From: Haloarculaceae archaeon
GTDB lineage: Archaea > Halobacteriota > Halobacteria > Halobacteriales > Haloarculaceae
Assembly: GCA_018609945.1 (NCBI GenBank)
Contig: JAHENO010000124.1
Span: 1 to 6,016, forward strand
Length of the DNA stretch: 6,016 nucleotides
Direction of reading: 5' to 3'
Both the position numbers and the translations under genes were made by a program. Below the pieces are notes generated by a model, which ran no database searches, was not told the DNA's origin, and saw only the letters and a list, made by a program, of their open reading frames with translations. Of this stretch, positions 1 to 5,569 are shown piece by piece (position 1 is the stretch's first letter; each line of letters starts with the position of its first letter).

Positions 1-785
1 AGCCGTGAGTCGGTCCCCAGCGGATCGCCCGGAGCGGCGTCGACGTAGGGGTACGAGTCGTCGAACTCGTGGGCGCCCTCCCGGATCCGGCCGGTGAGTA
101 CGCCGTCCCCGAGCATGTACGGCACCACGACCACCGCGTCGGGCCGGTGTTTGGCCATCCCGTGGAGCGTCTCGTCGAGCAACGGTTCGGTGACGCCGAC
201 GAACGTCGCCTCCACACGATCGAACTCACGGCCCTCGTAGAGCAGGCGCGCGAGCTTGTGGACGTCGGCGTTGGCGTCGGGGTCGCTGGACCCGCGGCCA
301 CAGAGCGCGACCGCCACCTCGTCCTCGTCGCGGTCGACGCCGAGTTCCGCCTCGACTGCGGCGGCGCGGTCGTCGAGCAGATCCAGGATGGCCGGGTGGA
401 CGCCCAGGTGGGCGCCGTTGTTGATAGTCAGTTCAGGGTGGTCGGCGCGGGCCCCCTCGACTGCCAGGGGCACGTCGTTCTTGACGTGGCTGGCCGCGAA
501 CAGCGAGAGTTGGACGACCGTGATTTCCGAGACGGCGCCGGCAAGGCCGGCAATCGCCTCCGGGATGGCTGGCGCGGCCAGTTCGAGGAAGGCCGCGTCG
601 ACCGGCAGGCCGAGCCGGTCTTCGAGCGCGGCCGCGAGTTCCCGGACCTGCTCGTTGGACTTCTCGCGGCGCGAGCCGTGCCCGACCAGCAACACGGCCT
701 CGTCGTCGATCGCGTCGGCGAGCGCCGTCGGTGCGGTCCCCGTGGTTTTTCCGCCGCTCGTCTCCGCGGGGTCGCTCCGACTCAT
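1..785 (-). CDS. cbiX: Sirohydrochlorin cobaltochelatase CbiX, long form (3' end beyond window)
   Basis: CbiX inserts Co2+ into sirohydrochlorin, the first committed step of the early-cobalt route; it is a soluble cytoplasmic enzyme. The frame is open from an ATG at 785 to the window edge, giving 261 residues with no stop, so the C-terminus is missing. The N-terminal half carries the chelatase signature VLLVGHGSR (His36) and a second metal-site His in LFAASHVKNDVP (His100). The second half repeats the fold (two-domain long CbiX): it has CGRGSSDPDAN at about 162-172, where Arg164 stands in the position of the first-half His, and VVPYMLGDGVLTGRI at about 220-234. The start is supported by a 4-bp ATGA overlap with the upstream gene, which suggests translational coupling; no strong Shine-Dalgarno is visible. 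The first 30 residues are a polar extension. The family call is firm. A C-terminal metal-binding or Fe-S tail, known in some long CbiX proteins, cannot be judged here. Confidence 0.9.
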   Translation of the reverse strand, partial: MSRSDPAETSGGKTTGTAPTALADAIDDEAVLLVGHGSRREKSNEQVRELAAALEDRLGLPVDAAFLELAAPAIPEAIAGLAGAVSEITVVQLSLFAASHVKNDVPLAVEGARADHPELTINNGAHLGVHPAILDLLDDRAAAVEAELGVDRDEDEVAVALCGRGSSDPDANADVHKLARLLYEGREFDRVEATFVGVTEPLLDETLHGMAKHRPDAVVVVPYMLGDGVLTGRIREGAHEFDDSYPYVDAAPGDPLGTDSR

Positions 786-1453
786 CCTTGCCCGTCGGCC
801 TGGTCGAGGCTCCGCCGGAGTTTTCGCCGGCGCGCGGGCGAGAACAGCCCCGACTCCTCGCTGCCCTCGTAGAGCCACGGCCCCACGTCGGGGACAGCGC
901 CGTCTTCGAGGCCGAACCAGTAGCCGCCCGAGGAGATTTCCGCGATGTCCTCGGTGGGCGCTTCGACCGGCAGGTCAGCGAGCAACCCCTGGATCCGCTC
1001 CAGGAGTCGCCGGCGGTCGTGGACGAACGAGACGCCAACGGTCCCCGCGGAGGACTTGAAACAGACGGTGCCACAGCCCTCGAGCAGCCCGCGCAGCAGC
1101 TGGCGGCGATGGTCGTCGAAGACATCCAGGCGGTAGCCGCCGGGTCCGTCACCCAGCGGCAACCCCAGCGAGGCGCTCGCACGGTCCCCGAGGCTGCCGA
1201 GCACCTGTACGGTGTACTCGTCCTCGCGGCGGGTCAGAGCAGTGTCGTGGGCGTACTCCCGTTCCCGGATGCGGTGGTCGACCTGTTCGGCGCCCGCAAT
1301 GGCTGCCAGCCGCCGGGCCGCGGTCTCGTCGCCGGTCCGGACGGTCACACAGTCCGTCGCGACGTCGCCGTCGCCGACGACCCGGCCCCAGAAGTACGCC
1401 GTCTCCGGGTGCCGCTCAAGCAGGTCACGCGGCGTGTCGGTCTCTACTGACAT
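782..1453 (-). CDS. Conserved-type cobalamin operon protein, LAGLIDADG-like, function unknown
   Basis: This 223-residue soluble acidic protein has no assigned enzymatic role. Seen in the sequence: residues 21-29 (FWGRVVGDG) and 120-128 (LRGLLEGCG) fit, position for position, the two copies of the nine-residue LAGLIDADG motif, about 99 residues apart as in single-chain LAGLIDADG proteins. Near the C-terminus WLYEG (193-197), LF and the basic stretch RRRKLRR (208-214) resemble the family's closing helix. Asp28 keeps the first catalytic-acid position, but the second is Cys127, so nuclease activity is unlikely. There is no intein or intron context; it is an ordinary operon member. The start is the ATG at 1453, with GAGG seven bases upstream, rather than an in-frame GTG at 1522 that would add 23 basic residues running inside the ferredoxin gene. 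It overlaps the ferredoxin gene by 10 bp and cbiX by 4 bp. A regulatory or chelatase-accessory role is possible but unproven. Confidence 0.75.
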   Translation of the reverse strand: MSVETDTPRDLLERHPETAYFWGRVVGDGDVATDCVTVRTGDETAARRLAAIAGAEQVDHRIREREYAHDTALTRREDEYTVQVLGSLGDRASASLGLPLGDGPGGYRLDVFDDHRRQLLRGLLEGCGTVCFKSSAGTVGVSFVHDRRRLLERIQGLLADLPVEAPTEDIAEISSGGYWFGLEDGAVPDVGPWLYEGSEESGLFSPARRRKLRRSLDQADGQG

Positions 1454-1722
1454 ACTGCCCCCTCGCTTCGCTCGTCGGCCGTTTCGTCCAGTTCCTCGAC
1501 CGTGATGGCCCCGGGCGGGCACGCCGCGGCGGCCTGTCTGGCCGTCTCCAGGCGGTCGTCGTCGAACTCCGCGACGACGCTGCCCTCGTCCGTCCGGTAG
1601 GTCTCGGCCGTCGCCGCCTCGAAGTCTGCCAACCCCTCGTCGCTCTCGACGAAGCGGTCGTCCCGGACAAGGCAGGCGAAGATGCCCTCGCAGGCGTCTG
1701 TGTCGATTGTCACGCGGTACAT
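1444..1722 (-). CDS. Small ferredoxin-like iron-sulfur protein
   Basis: This 92-residue acidic protein looks like a one-cluster ferredoxin. The N-terminal strand MYRVTIDTDACEGIFAC gives Cys11 and Cys17 in a C-x5-C arrangement, and AAACPPGAI gives Cys68 followed by Pro, the classical closing ligand. The middle Cys of the usual CxxCxxC is missing (Ile14 is there), so the visible ligand set is three Cys. In related single-cluster ferredoxins this pattern goes with a [3Fe-4S] cluster, or with a [4Fe-4S] cluster that uses a non-Cys ligand. Cys91 near the C-terminus is a fourth Cys that could take part. The role is probably electron delivery to a corrin-ring step; the partner is not shown. It starts 2 bp after the cbiH stop with no clear Shine-Dalgarno, so coupled translation is likely, and its last codons overlap the next gene by 10 bp. 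Confidence 0.85.
   Translation of the reverse strand: MYRVTIDTDACEGIFACLVRDDRFVESDEGLADFEAATAETYRTDEGSVVAEFDDDRLETARQAAAACPPGAITVEELDETADERSEGAVCQ
1461..1464 (-). promoter_or_regulatory. Shine-Dalgarno-like site for the LAGLIDADG-like operon protein
   Basis: The minus strand reads GAGGGGGCAGTATG. GAGG ends 7 bases before the ATG at 1453, which favours this start over the upstream in-frame GTG at 1522. Confidence 0.5.
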
Positions 1723-1724
1723 GG

Positions 1725-2750
1725 TCAGTAGTCGTATTTGCTCTCGTAGCCCCGCGGGGTGACCATCCGGTCGTCCCAGACGTAGGTATCCTCGGTGCCG
1801 ACGAGGATAGTCGTCGTCATGTCGATCAGGTCGGTCTCGCCCAACTCTTCGAGGTCGCCCAGGTCGACGATCTCCGTCGCCTCGTCCTCGCGGCCCGCGC
1901 CGTGGACAATGCCCACCGGCGTCTCCGGATCGCGGTGGTTCAGGAGGATCTCACAGCACTTCTCGAAGTTCTCGCGGCGCTTGCGGCTCCAGGGGTTGTA
2001 GATGGCGATTGTAAAGCCCTCGCCAGCGACGGCGTGGAGCCGCGACTCGATCTCGGGCATCGGCGTCAGGTGATCGGACAGCGACACCGAGACGGTGTCG
2101 TTGACCAGCGGCGCACCCAGGCGTGCGGCACAGGACTGCGCGGCTGGAACCCCCGGCACCACTTCGAAATCGACCATCGAGGCCGTGGCGCCTTTCGATT
2201 CGAGGATTTCCAGCGCCAGGCCCGCGAGCGCGTAGACGTTCGGGTCGCCGCTGCCGACGATACCGACGTCGTGGCCCGCGAGCGCGCGGTCGATCGCCTC
2301 CTCGGTCCGGGAGACCTCGCCGCACATCGGCGTCGAGTAGATCTCGTCGGCTCCCTCGGTGATGTCGTCCGGGATGAGGTCGATGTACGTCGTGTAGCCG
2401 ACGATGTGATCGACCTCCCCGAGGGCCGCCTGTGCGCGCTGTGTCATCCCCTCCGGCTGGCCGGGGCCGAGGCCGACGGCCACCAGCCGGCCGGGGTCGG
2501 CGTCGAAATCATCGACCGTCGACCCGACCTCCTCCTCGTCGCTCGAACTCGCGCCGCACTTCGAGGAACTGCTACTGTCGGTGGATTTCGACGCGCCGCA
2601 CTTCGATTCAGTGCTCGCGTCTGTGGTTTCGGTCGTCGAGGCGCCACACTTCGACGTGCTCGCGTCCGCGTCTGCGGTGTCCGTCGAAGCGCCACACTTG
2701 GATTCTGTACTCGTACCGGTGTCGGTGTCGGGGGTTGTGTCGGTGCTCAT
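1725..2750 (-). CDS. cbiH: Cobalt-factor III (precorrin-3B) C17-methyltransferase CbiH with Cys-repeat N-terminal tail
   Basis: CbiH uses S-adenosylmethionine to methylate C17 of cobalt-factor III and drives ring contraction to cobalt-precorrin-4. The catalytic domain covers about residues 88-341: VGLGPG at 92-97, a TPMCGEVSRTEEAI segment at about 140-153, GSGDPNVY at 166-173, VVPGVPAAQSCAARLGAP at 197-214, and YNPWSRKR at 251-258, close to the CbiH/CobJ pattern YNPxSxKR. This is therefore the more canonical of the two CbiH-like genes. Ahead of it is an unusual Ser/Thr/Asp-rich tail of about 78 residues with four SKCGAS units (Cys19, 35, 51, 65). The tail is probably translated: the ATG at 2750 has a GGAGG seven bases upstream and makes a 1-bp TGATG overlap with the upstream gene's stop, and no Met lies between residue 1 and Met102. 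The domain call is firm; the tail's job is unknown. Confidence 0.92.
   Translation of the reverse strand: MSTDTTPDTDTGTSTESKCGASTDTADADASTSKCGASTTETTDASTESKCGASKSTDSSSSSKCGASSSDEEEVGSTVDDFDADPGRLVAVGLGPGQPEGMTQRAQAALGEVDHIVGYTTYIDLIPDDITEGADEIYSTPMCGEVSRTEEAIDRALAGHDVGIVGSGDPNVYALAGLALEILESKGATASMVDFEVVPGVPAAQSCAARLGAPLVNDTVSVSLSDHLTPMPEIESRLHAVAGEGFTIAIYNPWSRKRRENFEKCCEILLNHRDPETPVGIVHGAGREDEATEIVDLGDLEELGETDLIDMTTTILVGTEDTYVWDDRMVTPRGYESKYDY
2547..2705 (-). repeat. Four SKCGAS repeats encoded in the cbiH 5' end
   Basis: Within the cbiH coding sequence the hexapeptide SKCGAS occurs four times, at residues 17-22, 33-38, 49-54 and 63-68, with Cys codons at 2694-2696, 2646-2648, 2598-2600 and 2556-2558. 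Cys spacings are 16, 16 and 14 residues, joined by linkers made almost wholly of Ser, Thr, Asp, Glu and Ala. At DNA level the units differ by synonymous changes (Cys TGT or TGC, Ser TCG or TCC, Ala GCG, GCC or GCT), while the linkers are unlike one another. That suggests selection to keep the peptide motif rather than fresh tandem duplication. Confidence 0.9.
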
Positions 2751-3640
2751 CAGAAGTCCTCCACGTCACGCCCGCCGCGCGGGGTGACGAGAAAGTCGCG
2801 GTAGTCGTTCGCCCATTCCTCTGTCTCGTGGTTGCCCACGAGGATCGACGTGCCCATGCCGCCCACTTTGTCGTCGTGTTCGGTCGACTCGCCGAGCGTC
2901 GTCAGAGTGTGTGTCTCGCCGTCGAGGTTGCGGCCGGCGTCGCCCCGGCCAGCGTCGTTGATGATAGCCACGGGAACGTCGTCGGCGCGCTCCTCGCGCA
3001 ACACCTCGATTGCGCGCTCGTAGTCCCGCCAGCAATTGTACAGAACGACGACGAACCCCGAGATGGCCGCGGCCCGAAGTTTCTCCTCTATCTCGGGCCA
3101 GCCGCGCCACTTGTCGGACAGCGAAACCGTACAGAAGTCGTTCGAGAGCGGCGCGCCGAGGTTGGCGGCCCCGCCGAGCGCCGCCGTGACGCCGGGGACG
3201 ATCTCGATGGGAACGTCCGTGGCCTCGTCCTCCTGGGCCATCACGAACATCAGATCGCTTTTGCCGTAGACGTTCGGGTCGCCACCCGAGACGTGGGCGA
3301 CGTCCTCGCCGTCTCGCACCCGCTCGAAGGCCTCGCGGGCGAGTTCGACCTGCCGGCCCATCGTCGACCGGACCAGTTCCTGACGGCTTCCGTTCGGCCG
3401 TTCGAGCAACGTGCCTCCCTCCGTGGCCGTGCCGCCGTCGGCTGCAGCCTCGATTTCAGCACTCTCTGGTGGAAGCGTCCCGTCCCGGCGGAGGAACTCC
3501 TGGTAGAGGTTCGACGCGAACACGCAGTCGGCCGTCCGGATGACGTCCGTGGCGCGCTGGGTCATCGCATGGGGGAGTCCGGGCCCGATGCCGACGACGT
3601 ACAGCGTACCGTACTCCTCGGGAGCGCTTTCGCCGGTCAT
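2750..3640 (-). CDS. cbiH: CbiH-family methyltransferase, divergent paralogue
   Basis: This 296-residue protein is a tetrapyrrole methyltransferase related to CbiH. Its motifs are VGIGPG at 16-21, GGDPNVYG at 119-126, VPGVTAALGGAANLGAPLSND at about 148-168, and VLYNCWRDYER at 199-209. It shares the SLSD segment and the VTPRG end with the neighbouring cbiH product, so the two are clearly paralogues. It differs in three ways: an inserted, low-complexity stretch at about residues 53-85; RSTMGRQVELAREAF (91-105) where the sister has TPMCGEVSRTEEAI; and YNCWRDYER in place of the canonical YNPxSxKR. It has no Cys-repeat tail. It starts 1 bp after the cbiG stop (TAACATG) and its stop overlaps the next start by 1 bp. 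It may share C17 methylation with its sister or have moved to another position on the ring; the sequence does not decide. The family is certain, the exact substrate is not. Confidence 0.85.
   Translation of the reverse strand: MTGESAPEEYGTLYVVGIGPGLPHAMTQRATDVIRTADCVFASNLYQEFLRRDGTLPPESAEIEAAADGGTATEGGTLLERPNGSRQELVRSTMGRQVELAREAFERVRDGEDVAHVSGGDPNVYGKSDLMFVMAQEDEATDVPIEIVPGVTAALGGAANLGAPLSNDFCTVSLSDKWRGWPEIEEKLRAAAISGFVVVLYNCWRDYERAIEVLREERADDVPVAIINDAGRGDAGRNLDGETHTLTTLGESTEHDDKVGGMGTSILVGNHETEEWANDYRDFLVTPRGGRDVEDF
2758..2762 (-). promoter_or_regulatory. Shine-Dalgarno site for cbiH
   Basis: The minus strand reads TGGAGGACTTCTGATG into the cbiH start. GGAGG sits 7 bases before the ATG and inside the end of the upstream gene. 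It is the best ribosome-binding site in the window and supports the start that includes the Cys-repeat tail. Confidence 0.7.
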
Positions 3641-3641
3641 G

Positions 3642-4643
3642 TTATCGCCCCACCGCCACTGTCACGGCTTCGTCGAACCGTTCCTTCTCGACGAGCAGGT
3701 CGTGCTCGCGCCCGCCGGCGATGGCCGAGGCCTCCGCGATGCCCGGCCAGCCGATGAGTTCCTTCGACCGCGAGGGCGTCGGCCCCTCGAACTCTTCGAG
3801 GGTTTCCTTCTCGAAGGAGACGACGCCCACGCCCAGTTCCTCGGCGGCCGCGAGCAGTCCCTCCTCGTCTTCTTTCCGGGTGCCCGTGGCGACGAACTCC
3901 ACGTCCCCGAGGTCGTACTCGGTACCTTCGAGGGTACGACGCCAGGCGTCGAGGAACTGCTCCTTTTTCGCCCCGGAGACGCTGCCCGTCCCGAGGACGA
4001 CGCCGTCGTCGCTGTTGCGCTTGAGGACGGTCACGTCGTCGCCCACCATCACAGCGCGGGGACCGTCCAGGCGCGCGACCGGGCCGAGGTTCTCGTCCAG
4101 GACAGCGAGGTTCGTCGCCACCGTCGAGTCGCCGTTGACGACGTGGGTGTCGAGTGCCTTCGCGCGCTCCTCGACGCCCTGTTTGCCCGCGGCCTCGCTT
4201 GCGGTCGTCATCGCCGGCACCGCGCCCATCGTCGCCAGGTCCTGCGCGACCTGGTTGGCCCCGTGGTGCCCGCCCGTGATGGGGATGGCCCAGGTCAGTT
4301 CCTCGTCGACGACACAGACCGCGGGGTCGTCCCACTTGTCATCGAGGAGGGGTGCGGTCTTGCGCATCGCGATGCCCGAGGCCATCAGCCCGACGAAACA
4401 GTCGTACTCGCCCCAGTGTTCCGCGAACACCTCGCCGTGGTATTCGACGATGTCGATGCTGTCGTAGCGGTCGCCGATTCTTGCTCTGATCTCCTCGGCG
4501 ATGTCCATCTTGCGTTCGAAGGAAATGATGGCGATCTCCTCTGCGACCTCCCCGTCGGAGTCGGGGGTCGAGCAGTGGCCGCCGTTGCTGTCGTCGCTGT
4601 CTGTGCTCGTAGTCTCTGTGGAGTCGTTCGTATCAGTACTCAT
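3642..4643 (-). CDS. cbiG: Cobalt-precorrin-5A hydrolase CbiG
   Basis: CbiG opens the delta-lactone of cobalt-precorrin-5A and releases the two-carbon fragment as acetaldehyde, giving cobalt-precorrin-5B. The N-terminal domain shows the family hallmarks GLMASGIAMRKTAPLL at 85-100, KWDDPAVCVVDE at 103-114, PITGGHHGAN at 121-130, and a following MTTASEAAG. The C-terminal domain begins near residue 214 with VLGTGSVSG and ends with SRSKELIGWPGIAEASAIAGG from about 291. At 333 residues it is a full two-domain protein. The first 35 residues are a Ser/Thr/Asp-rich tail starting MSTDT with a lone His23-Cys24, similar in flavour to the cbiH tail downstream. The start is the ATG at 4643, 2 bp after the cbiF stop; an AGGAGG lies 13 bases upstream, slightly long but plausible. 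Confidence 0.94.
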   Translation of the reverse strand: MSTDTNDSTETTSTDSDDSNGGHCSTPDSDGEVAEEIAIISFERKMDIAEEIRARIGDRYDSIDIVEYHGEVFAEHWGEYDCFVGLMASGIAMRKTAPLLDDKWDDPAVCVVDEELTWAIPITGGHHGANQVAQDLATMGAVPAMTTASEAAGKQGVEERAKALDTHVVNGDSTVATNLAVLDENLGPVARLDGPRAVMVGDDVTVLKRNSDDGVVLGTGSVSGAKKEQFLDAWRRTLEGTEYDLGDVEFVATGTRKEDEEGLLAAAEELGVGVVSFEKETLEEFEGPTPSRSKELIGWPGIAEASAIAGGREHDLLVEKERFDEAVTVAVGR

Positions 4644-4645
4644 TG

Positions 4646-5569
4646 TCAGTCGTCAGCCTCCTGTACCGCGTCGTCGGTGCCGTCAGAATCCGGGCCGCGC
4701 GAGGCCCACCCGTCGTAGAGGTACGAGCGGTCGTAGCCAGCCTCGCCGACGGCCTCGCCGATGATCACCAGTGCCGAGGCGCGGTAGCCTGCCTCCTCGA
4801 TTTTCTCGCCGATGCTCCCGATGGTGCCCTCGATGACGTCCTCGTCGGGCCAGGAGGCGTGATACACGACCGTCACCGGCGTCTCAGGGTCGTGACCCGC
4901 CTCCAGCAGGCGGTCCATCGTCTCGCTGACGGCGTGGGTCCCGAGGTAGATGCAGGTCGTCACGTCGCCCATCCCGACGAAGTCGCCGATGTGGTCCTCT
5001 TCCGGGTCCAGCGTCTTGCCCTGCGGCCGGGTAAAGGCGACGTGGTTGGCGACGCCGTTCAGCGTCAGTTGCGTCCGGAGTGTGGCACTCGCCGCGAACG
5101 CCGAGGTCACGCCGGGAACGAAGTAAGCCGGCACGCCCTCGCTGGCCAGCGCGTCCATCTGTTCCAGGGCAGCCCCGTAGATGGCGGGGTCGCCGCTGTG
5201 CAGGCGGACGACCGTCTGGCCGGCCTCGTAGGCGTCGCGCATCAGCGGGATCAGCTCTTCGAGGTCCTTGCCGATGCTCGATACCGTCTCGGCGTCGGCA
5301 CAGTATGCTTCCAGGAGTTCGCTGTTGACGAGCGACCCCGCGTGCACCACGAGGTCGGCGGCCTCACAGAGTTCCCGCCCGGTGACCGTCAGCAGACCGG
5401 GGTCGCCCGGCCCGGCACCGATGAACGGAATCCCCTCGGGCGTATCGCCCGCGGTGAACCCCTGTGGCCGACTCGTCCGCCGGTCACCGCTCGCCTCGTC
5501 GATGGCCGCCTGCGGGTCGGCTGTGGCGCCGGTATCCGTTCCTGGCGCGTCGTCGTCGGTCACCACCAC
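4646..5569 (-). CDS. cbiF: Cobalt-precorrin-4 C11-methyltransferase CbiF
   Basis: CbiF transfers a methyl group from S-adenosylmethionine to C11 of cobalt-precorrin-4, giving cobalt-precorrin-5A. Motifs, numbered from the first GTG: FIGAGPGDPGLLTVTG at 49-64, HAGSLVN at 76-82, LHSGDPAIYGA at 123-133, VPGVTSAFAASA at 151-162, RPQGKT at 181-186, and VVYHASWPDE at 234-243. These are diagnostic of CbiF/CobM rather than CbiH or CbiL. There is no ATG before the catalytic core, so the start must be GTG. Three GTG codons in a row (5569, 5566, 5563) are possible, giving 305 to 307 residues; the third forms a GTGA 4-bp overlap with the cbiL stop. The first 45 or so residues form an acidic, poorly conserved-looking extension, and the last 20 a similar acidic tail. 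Confidence 0.95.
   Translation of the reverse strand: MVVTDDDAPGTDTGATADPQAAIDEASGDRRTSRPQGFTAGDTPEGIPFIGAGPGDPGLLTVTGRELCEAADLVVHAGSLVNSELLEAYCADAETVSSIGKDLEELIPLMRDAYEAGQTVVRLHSGDPAIYGAALEQMDALASEGVPAYFVPGVTSAFAASATLRTQLTLNGVANHVAFTRPQGKTLDPEEDHIGDFVGMGDVTTCIYLGTHAVSETMDRLLEAGHDPETPVTVVYHASWPDEDVIEGTIGSIGEKIEEAGYRASALVIIGEAVGEAGYDRSYLYDGWASRGPDSDGTDDAVQEADD
4657..4661 (-). promoter_or_regulatory. Possible Shine-Dalgarno site for cbiG
   Basis: The minus strand reads AGGAGGCTGACGACTGACAATG. GGAGG lies within the last codons of cbiF, 13 bases before the cbiG ATG. The match to the anti-Shine-Dalgarno is good but the spacing is longer than usual. Confidence 0.4.

Noticed and set aside
744..751. 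Run of T on the plus strand as a terminator signal
   Set aside because: On the transcribed strand it is an A-run encoding Gly-Lys-Thr in the CbiX N-terminus, so it is not an archaeal oligo-T terminator.
433..1182. Minus-strand 249-codon frame overlapping cbiX and the LAGLIDADG-like gene
   Set aside because: It is Arg/Ser/Gly-rich with no motif, out of frame with two better-supported genes; the true cbiX frame runs from 785 to the window edge.
782..1453. Active homing endonuclease or intein
   Set aside because: There are no intein splicing motifs, the host genes are intact on both sides, and the second catalytic Asp is replaced by Cys127.
1454..1522. N-terminal extension of the LAGLIDADG-like protein from a GTG at 1522
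   Set aside because: It would add 23 basic residues unlike the acidic rest of the protein and lie wholly within the ferredoxin gene, while the ATG at 1453 has its own GAGG.
2547..2705. CRISPR array or tandem DNA repeat
   Set aside because: The repeats are short, imperfect at DNA level and in frame; the conserved unit is the peptide, not the DNA.
1707..2804. 365-codon plus-strand open frame opposite cbiH
   Set aside because: It is the antisense mirror of cbiH. The repeated RVCG-type and LRRA-type stretch near its end is only the complement of the SKCGAS repeats.
2432..3757. 441-codon plus-strand open frame
   Set aside because: Its start is Arg/Pro/Ser-rich noise and it runs antisense across three junctions of well-supported genes, so it is a shadow frame.
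3922..3937. Small hairpin GTACC...GGTAC as a possible terminator
   Set aside because: It has only a 5-bp stem, lies inside cbiG, and is not followed by a T-run on the transcribed sense strand.
3540..4718. 392-codon plus-strand open frame opposite cbiG
   Set aside because: It is the antisense mirror of CbiG, with no family motif and no ribosome-binding site of note.
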